Shown: positions 11,646 to 22,933 of the stretch, in pieces
Layout: each line of letters begins with the position of its first letter
How positions within the stretch are numbered: the first letter of the stretch is position 1
Assembly (NCBI GenBank): GCA_021234155.1
Contig: JAJEKV010000078.1
Coordinates: forward strand, 372,001-436,000
DNA from: Isoetes taiwanensis
Taxonomy: Eukaryota > Streptophyta > Lycopodiopsida > Isoetales > Isoetaceae
Direction of reading: 5' to 3'
Length of the DNA stretch: 64,000 nt
Notes under the pieces: model-generated
Told to the model about the DNA's origin: nothing
The model's database searches: none
The model's input: the letters and a program-made list of their open reading frames with translations, nothing else
Translations under genes and position numbers: made by a program

Positions 11646-12219
11646 TACTCATCAATCACATGATGAGCGATGAACCCCTCCACACTTGGGCTGCTAATCT
11701 CAATGGCATCTGTCCCTCTACATCAAACCCTTCTTTTCAGTGGTCACCATGACCATGTTGTTCAAAGGAAAGAAGGCCTGACTAGAGGTCTAGATGTCAA
11801 AGGCATTATTTGTACAAATGTTTTGATTCACCTTTTACTTAGCTAATACACAACTCGGTGATCTTCCTGTTTGAGAACCGCACCCGTGACTCGTCTCGCC
11901 ATTATCTCGTGAACTTCAAGCCACAGAATCGCAAGCAAGTTGTATCATCCATGGCCACAATAAAATAGAGTACTCAGAAATCTTGTTACCTCTGTCCTTT
12001 TATAGTCTACCACGACTTCGAAGGGGATACGTTCTCTAATTTCAAGTCACAGTGCTACTCAAGGTTTCCCATCATTAGCAGGAGATAGGATATTCCATGA
12101 TTTTGTGCCTAACAGCCGCTATACGAATGGACAAAGCTCAAGCAGCACTTTGGCTTGAAATTAAAGAACGCTCTCATCTCTGACGTTATAGCAACTTGTA
12201 TACGAGAACTTCCACCTCT

Positions 12220-12346
12220 AGAAAGAACGAGTTCTGCTCCATCTCTCATTTAGAGCCTCTCTGTGTAATGTAACCTAGTAAAAACACTAAGCTACATTAG
12301 CACGGAGAGTCTCTAAAAGAGAGCGAGAGGAAAGCTCGCTCTTTCT
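12220..12346. repeat. Long imperfect hairpin, ~60-bp arms (foldback B)
   Basis: The left arm 12220-12279 (AGAAAGAACGAG...AACCTAGT) pairs with 12286-12346 (ACTAAGCTACATTAGC...CTCTTTCT). The loop-proximal stem (ATGTAACCTAGT / ACTAAGCTACATT) is nearly the same as in foldback A, while the base of the stem differs. The two are therefore relatives. Confidence 0.75.
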
Positions 12347-12744
12347 AAAGGAGATAACAAGAATTCCGAGAAATCTACATTGTTTGCCATGGACAATATA
12401 AGCCTGGTTAGTCGACAACCATCCCAAAGGTTGTGGAGAGGTTAAATCGCACTCCAGGATTACTCCCTTTTCGATTTTCCTATTTGACTAATCTAAAGTG
12501 CCACCTAAAATGAGTGAGCAAACTCATCCTAGGGGGCACCTTAGATACATCAAACATGACAAACAAAAAAGGACTAAGCCAAGGTGAAAGAGATGGCAGT
12601 TGATCTAAGGAGTTTCAGTGTGAAAGGTTCTAGAATACCTAATGCCTGCTTTGATGCTTCTTTGGACAATGGAGTTCATTTGAAATAATATTGGACACCT
12701 TACAATCTATTCGCAAGTCAAAGTTTAATCTGTCTCATTATACG

Positions 12745-14174
12745 TCACTCGACATTATTTTCATTGGTCTCGGTTGGATCAACCCAATCACTCTGTGGCC
12801 CTGGAGGTGGAGATAAGAACTGGTTAATGTCTGGCACTACCTCTCCTTCGCGCGGCTCCTCCACTCCCCTCCACAATTCCATCTCGCGATAACTTTCAAA
12901 AGTATGCATTTGCCCATCTCTCCTGCGAGCGACTAGTTGTGGCAAAGCTAGCATGCGGCCTTGCATATTTAATATGGCATATTGCAATTCAAGAAAAATC
13001 CATCCGTCTTGCATTGGACAGAAGCAACTTTGCAACATCCAATCAAGAACACATCGCATGTGCATACGATGCCTACACCCTAGAGTGTACCAGCCCACCT
13101 GTGTCAAGTTGTCTGCAGACCACACGCAATGTCTATAATCAGCAGCCTTTAGCTCTTCCCACTGGCTCTCATACAAGTACTCGCGAGGGAGATATACAAT
13201 TGACTGCTCTGGAGTCACTCCAAAAGGGTCAGAGTCTAACGATCTTGTTAGGTTGCGCAAGTGATCGTTGTTTTTCCTGAGGACCGTTTCCTCTCTGTTC
13301 AATGTCGCTAGCTGCCGTTTAGTGTCCTCTAATTCAGCTGCCATCTTCTCATACCCATCGGCACGGTCCTTTAAGCGAATATTCTCTTCAGAAAGGGTTA
13401 GGTTCCGACTTCTCTCATTCTCCAATTGGGCCCGAATGTCTACAACTCATTCATGACCAAAGCCGTGGCTACCCCTGCCACTTCTAAAAGTCGGATAGCA
13501 TCAGCAACTAGGTATGTAATGGTGATAGGCTCACCATGCGCCCCACTCTCGCTATCTTCCGATAGTTTAACCCTCTTGGTGCTGCCACTACCGCTTCCTT
13601 GCCTCCATTTTCTACTGGCATAATTTACGGGCACTTCCTTCACAAGCTCATAGTATACTTGTTGCACAAAACTCTTACTGAACTCACGATTGTGGGGTAG
13701 GTGTCCCTTCACTTGGACATGCCGCTCCACTGCTTTTGCTCGCACCACAGCAATCTTGCACTCATGAGCTTTGTACTTACCCCTCTTATTGGGACAATCT
13801 CTTTTAAACTCATTCTTGTCCAAATTTGTTATCACATCCTCGTAGTCTGCTCCATGCGAACAATAGCCTGGCCCTGTCTCACCAGCTACATTATGCACCT
13901 CTGTGATGGTGCAATTTTCTTTCTTAGATGCGTCTTCCATCGCATGCAACCTTCGTAACTCAGCCGTGCAATACTCATTCCCTTTTGCATGTGCTGCTGC
14001 TCTCTCCACTTGCCGATCAGTTGACAATTCAAGTTTGTTCTCCATGCTTTGCAAGAAAGGAGAGGGGGTCCTCAAATGCGAAGCTACTGAAAAATCATGT
14101 GCATCCGGAGGCATTTCCCGCTGCTACGATGTGCCCACGTTAGGAGGAGATTGGTCGTGCTGTTCATGAGACAT
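12745..14174 (-). pseudogene. Coiled-coil protein with degenerate RING-H2-like C-terminus
   Basis: The minus strand reads from an ATG at 14174 (a TAG stop interrupts after 16 codons; a second ATG at 14114 restarts the same frame) to 13440, then shifts one base and continues to 12745. The shift falls inside what would be one heptad-rich region: ...MNEL before it and IRAQLENERSRNLTLSEENI after it, so one base has been lost or misread. Downstream is CVWSADN...LGCRHRMHMRCVLDWM...CFCPM, spaced like a RING-H2 finger except that the second metal ligand position is Ser and the last is Gln. Total about 450 residues. The family is not recognised by name. With a stop and a frameshift it is probably a pseudogene, but assembly error would leave an intact gene. 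Confidence 0.5.
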
Positions 14175-16600
14175 AGCTGGGATTCAGGGGTGATTTTGAC
14201 AACCTAGATTGCTTGTAGTCCAACTGTCATGTGTCAGTATGGTGGAACAGGGATTCCTTATTGGAACCTATTGGAAAATGGCCGGGATCCTAGAGGAGGG
14301 AATCTTTACCTCTGGCATCTTAAAAACTATGGTAAAAGTATCTTAAACTAAGTGAGAGCAGCCTAAAGATAACGATAAAGAACATTAGATACTATGAATA
14401 GCTTCTTCACGGATTGATGTCTATCATAAGTGGAACCCCCACATTGACTATTAAAATTAACTTTTAAAGTTCGTAAAGTAGTCATGAATATTCAATGGAA
14501 GTATAAGCAGGAAAAGACCGAACATTAGTTGAAGAACAATACCCTACAGAGGAATTTGGTTCAATGGATGTAGAAAAAATGCAAGTCCTTTGTTGAGAGA
14601 AGTTCCTTGTTAGCTAAATCATAGTATGCAATGTTCATGGGTTTGTTTTACCTCTATGGGATGCTGCCATCTGGTACGACATAGAAAGTACTGTCTGTCT
14701 GTCCATCCATTTATCCATCTTTTCCACATGAAAAATGGCTTTTAAAAAAATCTATACGTAAGTTGAAGATGTGCTTTGTACTACATAATTAGAATTCTCT
14801 ATGAGTTTTGATTATAAAAATTAGCGATGACATGCTGAAAATAGAAATTAGAGTTTACAAATCATGGGAGAAAAGAATAAATTTTTGAGGAAGTAAGAAG
14901 CTCATTACATGAATTACAAGAAGCTATTGCTGGAAGACAAGAAGAGTTAAGCAACCTAATTAGTGAATTTGTTTGAGCAATTGTGTAGATTTTGGATGTT
15001 CACAGACTTGCATCTCTTTCAATAGACTGGTGGAGTTTCCAAAAAACAACAAGGCAAGAATTAGAAAAAAAAAAAGAGTTCTTGCGAAAGCTAAAGCATT
15101 GAATTTAGCATGTAGAAAATAAACAAAACAAACAAAAGAATTTAGTTATGATTTGGATTTGGAGCGGCTTACCACACATGTCTCTTACATAACAAAGATG
15201 GACTAGACACTTTATATATGATCCTTCACTGGCAAAGCACATCTTTTAAGATGGAAGAAAGTGCAAAGAAACCGTGCATAAGATTTTACGATGATATGCA
15301 TTTTGGAAGGAAATTCTTGGTCCATTAGCTTCCATCTGTCAAAGCTGCCATGGGTTGTTGTCAATGCAAAAGAGATGATGGCCAGGTTTTATAATACAAA
15401 AACTAAGTGGGGGTGCACAAACATCTACCTTTTACAATCTCCTGTATAAAGAGTAGGCCAACATGTGCCTTTATTATTAATAGTCATTTGATCTTGTCCA
15501 TGACTTCCCCTTTTTTTTTCCAATGGTGTACCTTTTTTTTTTTGCTTTCAGTCCTTATAATCCTTCAAAATGAACCATTTTTTAATTTGCAAGCATGACA
15601 CTCAATTTCTAAGACTAAATTAATGAAGCTACAAAATTAAATGTCTTTTTTTTATATGTTTGCATCATATAAATGTGCTTTGCGCACACTTGTTACATAG
15701 TTCAGCGATAATAGATCATATAAATGTGCTTTGTGCACACTTATTACATAGTTCAACGATAATAGACTTAGATGAATGAGATTTTGTTTTGGTGATGCAT
15801 TTCATTCTAGTTTGATGCAGAGATGTTCATATTCCATGCAATACGTGTTACTTCGAATATTATTTCAAATGTAGCCCAACAAAATAATTCTATTTGGCAT
15901 CCAAAAATGAAAAAATCCTCATGGAAAGCTCAACGATCTTGCATTATAAGCCATTATACAACTGGCTTATATCCATACTATATTAAACTAGTCCTTTTTT
16001 TTGGGCCATATGGTTTGCTTATGTGACACGAAACATGCATTCGGCACTCAACATAAAGTGAACCTTATATATCTCATTTCTTCCACTATTGACTTTATGG
16101 AATGATCAAGCCCGCAATTGAATATGTATAAAGATTAGGCAACGTATGCAAGTTAGACTTCAAAATATTAAAGTCACTTCGGATAGTCCTAGGGCGATAG
16201 AGATTTAATACATTCTTATAGAGAATAGTATATTACAAAAATTGCTGCTTCTTCTTCTATTGCATTGGAAGCTACGCACATTTAAATTATATGAACTGGA
16301 ATACATTCATATCGCTAGTACAACCACGTGAAGGTGGCTAATTTGAGGGCCAATGACCATTGACAAATGACACGCATGTACTGTAAGAAGTATAAGTTGT
16401 TGTCATGCCGACAATTGTTTTTACTATAAGTCCATCAAATCTAGCTCATGTTGAGATATGGGCTCCTAGGTCAAGCTTATGTAACTTAGTCCCCCGTATT
16501 AAGTTTACACGTGTTCTCGCTATTTCTTCTTAAATTACACAACTATGAGCGGGATAACAGATGCATGTGAACTCATATCCTTTTTGCAGCAGAGAAGAGC
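14175..16600. other. Noncoding region upstream of the AP2/ERF gene
   Basis: AT-rich sequence with no recognisable gene; the short frames at 15407 and 15823 have no family character. It includes the tandem repeat at 15665. A CAG acceptor-like site (TTTTTGCAG) at 16581-16589 sits 18 bases before the AP2/ERF start codon and may end a 5'UTR intron. Confidence 0.5.
15665..15765. repeat. Tandem duplication, 50-bp unit
   Basis: Copies at 15665-15714 and 15715-15765 share ATCATATAAATGTGCTTTG and CACACTT.TTACATAGTTCA with three or four substitutions. Each unit contains GTGCTTTGYGCACAC, a small palindrome. Confidence 0.8.
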
Positions 16601-16606
16601 ATCATA

Positions 16607-17174
16607 ATGGAAGATGTTTCTACTGATTTTGGGTATGATCCCGAGCTTGATAATCTTCTAGAATTTTTGGACGATGAATCCTCTAACAACCATGTGCATT
16701 ATGCGGGTGAGAGCTCAATGAATAAGTCAATCCAAACAATGTACAAAGGTATGATTTGTATTTATTGAACCGAATTGAATTGAATTGAATTAGTTTTTAT
16801 GCTTAAGTACTTTTTATCCATTCTTTACAGAAACATGTAGCAAAAAGGAGGTGAAGCTATATAAAGGAACATATAAAGGAATTAGACTAAGATCGTGTGG
16901 AAAATGGACTGCAGAGATTAGAGACCCTTCTAAACAACATCGAATTTCACTTGGAATTTTTGACACCGCAGAGGAGGCTGCAAGAGCTTATGATAAAGCT
17001 GCAGTTAATTTGAAGGGCATTAGAGCTACACTTAATTTTCCAGATGAATTTCAAGAGCATCTTTCTCGATCTAGACATAGTCCAAGCACATATCTCGAGC
17101 TTAATAACTCAAGTTTTTCAGACGAACAAGTTGCAACTCTTGCCAAGCTTCAACAGTTAGGAAAGCTTATGTAG
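16607..17174 (+). CDS. AP2/ERF-domain transcription factor, two exons
   Basis: Exon 1 is 16607-16748 and exon 2 is 16831-17174; the 82-base intron has GT (16749) and AG (16830) borders and the phase is consistent (codon 48 is split G|AA). The product is 161 residues. Residues 1-26 are acidic ([20 protein letters not shown]), resembling an activation region. Residues 62-118 form one AP2 domain: [44 protein letters not shown]. One domain and the [16 protein letters not shown] pattern place it in the ERF/DREB class, which binds GCC-box or DRE DNA in the nucleus. Two tryptophans that contact DNA in ERF domains are replaced, by Cys70 (normally in PWGKW) and Ser87 (normally in VWLG). The gene lacks stops and frameshifts. 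The call is firm; DNA binding is uncertain. Confidence 0.88.
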
Positions 17175-19500
17175 GCCTTTTTCATACTCCTATATGCATA
17201 TTATTATGTCAAATTTCCTATTTATCATATGCCTAGGTCATCCAACCATTGGTTTGAAAATTATAAAAGAAACATCTTTGGTATTCTATTTGGTATAGAC
17301 GACGATAGATCAAAGTCTTAAAATCGTCGAGTACTAAACATTCAAAATGGCATATAAATTTTTAACTTTTCCGTGTCTTACAAGATCTCCAAACAGGTGC
17401 ACCCTGGACTACCACAATCTTCGGATTTGCCAATCCTACGGTCCAGATCCTATGATGGAGCCTCTGGGCACCTCTCGTTTCGCTTATGGTCATTTATGAT
17501 TGGGGGCGCCTATGATTTTGAAATATGAAATACGTGTTTGCCTAAGGTTTTGATGGAATATCGAGCCTCTATACGGCTTCGTCTAAGGTTTTAGAATATG
17601 AAATACGGGGGCTCGAACCTCTACCAAAATATCTCAATGTCCTAATAAGACTACTTTGACCAATATAACCAGTGACCTAACGTGATTATTTTTTATCTTA
17701 AATCTATGTCCCCTTTTTATAACAACCCATTAAATTGTTTTGGGGATATGGTTTATGGTTTCAGGAATTGTTATTTTTACATCCATATCAAATCCCCCTG
17801 GAATCCCCTGTTATTGTGCTACATATTTGAGTTGAAAAACTTGAATTGGGAGCAATTTGGAACGTAAAGATGTAATTAAACTCCACGAATTCAAATGCAT
17901 CTAGGTCTCATACCAGTTTATGTGAAATATGAGTTTAAGACATGAAGAAAAAAATGAATTTTATGCATCCTTAATAAATCTTAACAATTTAAGATACTTG
18001 TTGCGCGCTTCAAAACTATAATCACATAATAAGCTAATAATTCAATAGCCTTTGCTCTTTGTTTTTACCATATTTTATGATACTTTGTGGTCCAGTCCTT
18101 CGGGATTCTCCGATATGAATATTTGGAATTTTAAGTTCAATATTTGAAAATACTAGTTTAGATAATGTTAATTTCGGCCACCCAACAATATCGTCCTCTG
18201 ATATCCCTTGTGCAGTAATGGAAAGATATCATCCTTCGAGATCCCCCCCCCCCTCCAGCATAGTTTTATCTAAGTTTAAATGCCAAAAATACCTATTTCC
18301 TAATTTTAATCGCCCAAGCATATTGTCCTTTCGGATCCCGCTATGATATATTGTCCTCCAAGATCCCGCAATGCATGCCTTAGTTCTATTTCCCAATCTG
18401 TAATGGCCAGACCGATGCTACCACACCTATGCCCACACGGCCATCATCCGAGGATTGTTTGCCCACTGCACAGGTCCCGCTTTCGAAGCCTGGCCAGGCC
18501 ACAGCTCACCCGTTAGCCCTGAACCTACGCATTGTGGGTTTGGAGGAAGCTAGCGACACTCCCGGGGGGTTCACCTCTATGTAAAGGGGATATGGCATGT
18601 GCGTTCTGGGGGTGGGAGAAACCCCTCCAGATCTGGGCTCGCCCCCATAGAAACCCCTATGTATACTGATCGGTGTTGGTGAAAAATAATACCGATTCCA
18701 TACTTTTACGCCTAGTCCAATCCCCATTGACCCTACCCTTAACCGTATTTTTACGTCAATATATCACTAATGTAGCCTACCCTCTACCTTACATTTACAT
18801 TCAACCTCCAAATTTTGCAAGCTCCACAAGGTTGGTTGCATACCAATGCTAAATTCATATTAGTTGAACTTGATTTCAGCCAACTTGCACATCTGTGATT
18901 TCTTTTGTGCCTGTAGAGTGGTTGCATAGGACTAGAGGACTGTAGAGCTCCTTGACATGAAGGCTAAGAACTCCAAAAACGCTTACTCCAAAAACTAGCA
19001 CTCACTAGAGTTTGAGATTGTCTGTCCTGGCGTTACCTAGGCCCAACACACTAATCCTGGTATTCAATATGAGCAAGTATCAAATTAAGAATCCCAGCAA
19101 TCTTTATTGGGATATGGTGAAGAAGATTGTTCTCTCAAATCTTAAACAATATACTTACCAATTATCGATCTTTGAGATGCGGTTATTAGATAGTTAATTA
19201 AATCAAAGCAAGGATGCTACACCATAGGGACGATGAAGAGGATTGATGTCTCAAATCCCAAAGCAGCGGCACTGCACCGCTATAAGCGAGCCCTCACGAA
19301 TGCCAAAGAAAATAAATCAATCAAGGTTTGTAGACTAGAATTATTATAAAGAGTTAATTCAGCAACAAGAGCTTATATCAAGGAACTATAAGTGTGCCTT
19401 GTTTTTCAAGTCTTAACAATTGTAACAAAGAATCCATAAAGACAATCATGCAATGATTCGGTCATTACCTTCTTCAAGTTTTTTGTAAAACATACACCAA
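17175..19500. other. Noncoding region downstream of AP2/ERF gene
   Basis: No supported gene. It contains loosely repeated ATATTGTCCTYCGAGATCCC-like motifs between 18060 and 18370, a run of about eleven C at 18243, and a GC-richer block at 18500-18760 with CCCCTCCAG/GGGGG stretches whose minus-strand frame (18727-18506) has no recognised family. Confidence 0.45.
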
Positions 19501-19514
19501 AATCTCAACCTCTA

Positions 19515-20369
19515 TTACATTTTGTTTGCTATGCCCTTCATCCTCCATCTCAACACCATTAATAGTATTGATAAATTTATATGGTCCATACATGAGTGAC
19601 TGAAAAATATTTTTTTTTCCACGTTTGGTCCATTTTGCAGTTCACCATTGTAGAACGGGTATTTGGAAATGTGCATATAGAAGGATGCATTAAATGATTG
19701 GGTATTTAGCACGTTGATAGGATGTTCCGGCATTTGTAATCTACGGAAAAGGCTCCTACCATATCCTGATCTAGGGCACCTGTCCCATCCAAATAGAAAC
19801 TTTGAAATCAATAATATTGCACTACAAAGAAAAGATTTTCCTTACATTACTAATTATAGTAGCCGGTAGCCGATGGTGATCACCAACAAGCACAAGGCGC
19901 TTTATCCTGATTAGGCCCATAACAATTGCCGTCTCGCCTCCACAAGTTGAGAAGCCTCGTCAATGACCGCAACACAAAATGGCAAAGATTTCTGTACAAT
20001 CCGATGCGCGGAAGATGACACTGTGCAGAACACCACTGAAGCCTGATTTACAAGTTGCTCCTCCAACCATGAAACTGTTAAGGCAGTGCAAGTTGGAAAG
20101 CTCACAAAATTCAGGTTTTCTTGCAACAATCTGACAAGTTTATATAACTCGCTGACAAGTCCATATAACTCGGGTGAAGCTGACCCATTCATAACAAAAT
20201 GCCCACCAACTTTGGGGATTAACTTGAACCATGATCTTGCAACTGAATCCGACACATTCTCCATCATTAGATGACTAATAGCTGATAATATATTTCTAGC
20301 TGATAGTATAGAGGTGGATTTTAGGAATTTGCTTGGCAGATCAGAGCAAGCAATCTCCACAGCTTCCAC
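19515..20369 (-). pseudogene. SF1 helicase (SEN1/UPF1-like) relic
   Basis: On the minus strand 20369-19911 ends in ASVVFCTVSSSAHRIVQKSL and VIDEASQLVEA, the Walker B region (motif II) of DNA2/NAM7-type helicases. One lost base then shifts the frame; the continuation reads IKRLVLVGDHHRLPATIIS, which is motif III (normally GDxxQLPA, here Arg for Gln), and reaches a GTAAGG donor. After an intron the next exon (19800 downward) has SLFRRLQMPEHPINVLN followed by a corrupted QYRM motif, then HISKYPFYNGELQ. The N-terminal ATP-binding motif I is not in this segment. Frameshift plus loss of QYRM indicate a pseudogene. Relatives unwind RNA or RNA-DNA hybrids in plants. Confidence 0.75.
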
Positions 20370-20501
20370 CAGTTGTGAATGTTAGCAACAGCCTGCAAAT
20401 GATAATATGAACTTTAATGACATTCCATATAAATAATCACAATCGCATGCGAGAACTAGAACTAGGAGCTTACCTTTCTGAAACCTTTAGGAAATGCAGA
20501 G

Positions 20502-20840
20502 GTGACCCGTTTCTTTGCTGAGGTGATGCACGTAGAGGCAGACGGCATTCTCTCGGCTCGTCGAGTTGGAGCAGCACGGCCTGACCGCCCCCGTCATTTA
20601 CTGGTCAGTTTCAGGGATGCTTTGTCCAGGCTGCACATCCTCCGCCATGGCAATCACTTGCAAGGGACCTCCTTCTCCGTCCAGGAAGATCTTACCCCAG
20701 CACAGCTCTGCCGACGGAAGGATGAATTATGTCGAGTCCGCTAGGCTCGTCTGCACCGGAAGTGGGTTGTGTATAGAGGCGGCCAGGCTATCATTCGGGA
20801 TCACTGGCCACTTGATCCATGGGCAGTGTTTGTGTAGTTG
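20502..20840 (+). pseudogene. LINE ORF1-like C-terminal fragment
   Basis: The reading RPRHLLVSFRDALSRLHILR, then FSVQEDLTPAQLCRRKDELC, resembles the C-terminal part of L1-type LINE ORF1 proteins (RNA-binding nucleic-acid chaperones). A TAG then interrupts the same frame, which continues HRKWVVYRGGQAIIRDHWPL to a stop. No ORF2 follows; instead there is a hairpin-rich 3' region. This is a truncated, inactive copy. Confidence 0.55.
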
Positions 20841-20861
20841 ATTTGACTCCGAGATCTGCTT

Positions 20862-21028
20862 GGGCTTATGCCCTTTTGTTTTATTCTAGCATTGTGATTT
20901 GCTACGGGCATAGTCCCCCGAGCTCTGTGTACTGGGGCTAGTCCCCATGTTTGATTTTGATTTTGGCATTGGCCTTCTTGGTTTGGTCACGGGGCTTGGT
21001 CCCCGAGTTTCAGTCTGGGCTTTTGCCC
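20862..21028 (+). other. Cluster of five GGGC..GCCC stem-loops
   Basis: Short hairpins occur at 20862-20873 (GGGCTTATGCCC), ~20905-20920, ~20934-20946 (GGGGCTAGTCCCC), 20991-21004 (GGGGCTTGGTCCCC) and 21017-21028 (GGGCTTTTGCCC). They lie directly 3' of the LINE ORF1-like fragment and look like a structured 3' untranslated region. A (CTTC)n run follows at 21088-21106. Confidence 0.6.
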
Positions 21029-21123
21029 TCTCTTTTGTATTAGGTCCCATAACCCGATTGGGTTCCGCGGACGTTAAAATTTTCTTCCTTCCTTCCTTCC
21101 TTCCTTATTAACAATTTACAATT

Positions 21124-21154
<31 letters not shown>

Positions 21155-21330
21155 GAAGGCAAGATATTTTTAGTTTTATTAATAGTATGTAAAAAGTACA
21201 TTTATTCATGCTCCATAATACCCAAATAGCCAAAGTAAAATTTCACAATTTACATCGATCTTAATAACATTATTTTATTTTTTATTTTTTGAAGGCAAGG
21301 TGGGTATAACATTACAAAGTTCTTGCCAAC
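21124..21330 (-). mobile_element. Two adjacent LINE-type 3' tails (minus strand)
   Basis: A run of about 30 T (21124-21154) followed by GAAGGCAAG is, on the minus strand, CTTGCCTTC plus poly(A). A second, shorter one lies at 21280-21300 (also GAAGGCAAG). The same CCTTC-poly(A) ending occurs at 23.02 kb (minus) and 26.43 kb (plus), so it marks one LINE group. ATTAATAAAACTAAAA upstream serves as polyadenylation signal context. The bodies upstream (higher coordinates) are not recognisable. Confidence 0.55.
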
Positions 21331-22680
21331 TACAATTTGCACGCCAATTTATACTTGATTCTTTTAAACAAATTAGATCTAATAATAAATTGGCCATAAA
21401 ACCAACTTGGTGTAACCCCAGAGTTTTTATAATTAATCATAAGATAAAACATGACATTTAAACATGTTACCCTATGACATATCTCTGTTCAACATATGCA
21501 TTCAAAACGTAACCCAAAACAATGCTAGACAACACAATGTAGGGTGCAACGTCAACTACCAAACTTGGTATGAATTAGTGTATTTACAAATATAACACCA
21601 TCTCAACTTGCACCGAGCTCTTCTTTGTTTCCTCCTTCCTCTTTTCGAGCTCTATCAAAGGCTTGAGCCTTGCCAAGCTAGTGCCATTCTGTTCAATTGC
21701 TAAGCTAGGGAGACTTTTAATATTGATGTCTGTGCCATCGACATCATCCACTCTCTCAAGTCTAGTGTCAAGTTGTCTCATGAGAGAATCAGTTGCAATT
21801 AGAAGGTAGGATCTTTTCTTGCCCTATACATCATTCTCGCAATTATTGCTTCCAAGGAGGCCCTTGCCTTCTTTAAGTTTGTTCTCATGCTCTTTTTGGG
21901 AGGGAGATTCCTCTCATAAATTTACAACCTCATCCTCGGGCACATCTTCACAAATCCCTTGCCCAGAAACTCCCTCCTCCTATGGCCTCAAGTGGTCCAT
22001 GCCCCCACCAATTGTCCTATATTGGGACCTTGCACGTGTCAATTATCTTGCCAAACATTTGCATAACCTTAACCTGGTGTTTATATAAATTGCCCTTGGG
22101 TCTCCAAGGTCGATCAGCATGCCCAATTCTTGTGTGCCCCGTTCACAAAGTATAAATCATGCCCTAGAATACGCTCGTTTTGCACTTCTGCCTCCCCTTC
22201 CCCAAAGTTGGTGAATGTGACTTGCTCATCAGCAAAGTTCCATGTGCCTCATATGGTGCACTCTAGCGTCTTTTCCTGAGAGGTTTTTACTATAAAGTTT
22301 GCTTCCTTCATGGACCTAGAACACCTTTCAGGTATTCGAGGAAACCCTAAAGATAAACAACCATCTAAGAGATGTTATTTATACTAAAGAAAGGAACACT
22401 CATGCCTACAGGTCTTTTGGGTTTACAGGTACATTGTAAAAGGAAAGCCGCATACGGGTGTGAGCTGCCATCTATTTAGAAACTTAATCGACAGCCAAAG
22501 CTTCACCAGCCAAAATCTCAAAACACGATCGTCTCATCCTACAAAAAAACCATGTGAGTAAGACAAGACCCCGGGTCGGCTAAAAACATAAGCCACCAAG
22601 GCTCTAAAACCACAAAACAACCACCAAGGCTTTAAACCAAAACAGGCCACCAAGGCTCTAAACCATAAACCAATGGTAAA
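21330..22680. other. Unresolved stretch with weak coding-like islands
   Basis: On the minus strand short coding-like islands occur (21781-21584, Leu/Lys/Glu-rich; and 22320-22110, reading EANFIVKTSQEKTLEC and FTNFGEGEAEVQNERILGHD). They do not connect in one frame and match no family I recognise. They could be remains of the LINE or of captured gene sequence. Confidence 0.3.
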
Positions 22681-22683
22681 ATA

Positions 22684-22933
22684 CTAGTTAAGGTGCCCAG
22701 CTTTGCTGGGCATAAGCTAAAAACCTGTAAATGATAAGGCAGCAATATCATTAAGGTTCAATTAGTTATCTGCTTCTATGCCTCGATTTTTGAACCCAAT
22801 TAGGCTATTGAAATATTATTTAAAAGAACCTTCTTATCTAGCTAGCAATCGTCCTCAAATGTATCATAGACAATAGCAACATTTTGTAGTGCTTAAGTCC
22901 CAACTAGTCATGTTATTACTATTCTAGTATATA
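22684..22933 (-). mobile_element. Helitron-like element copy 1
   Basis: On the minus strand a perfect hairpin TGCCCAGC-AAA-GCTGGGCA (22694-22712) is followed by ACCTTA then CTAG-T (22684-22687). The next ~230 bp is nearly identical to 41901-42150. Homology ends at a second CTAG-bearing end (22924). No coding frame is inside, so it is a non-autonomous or fragmentary element. Confidence 0.6.
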
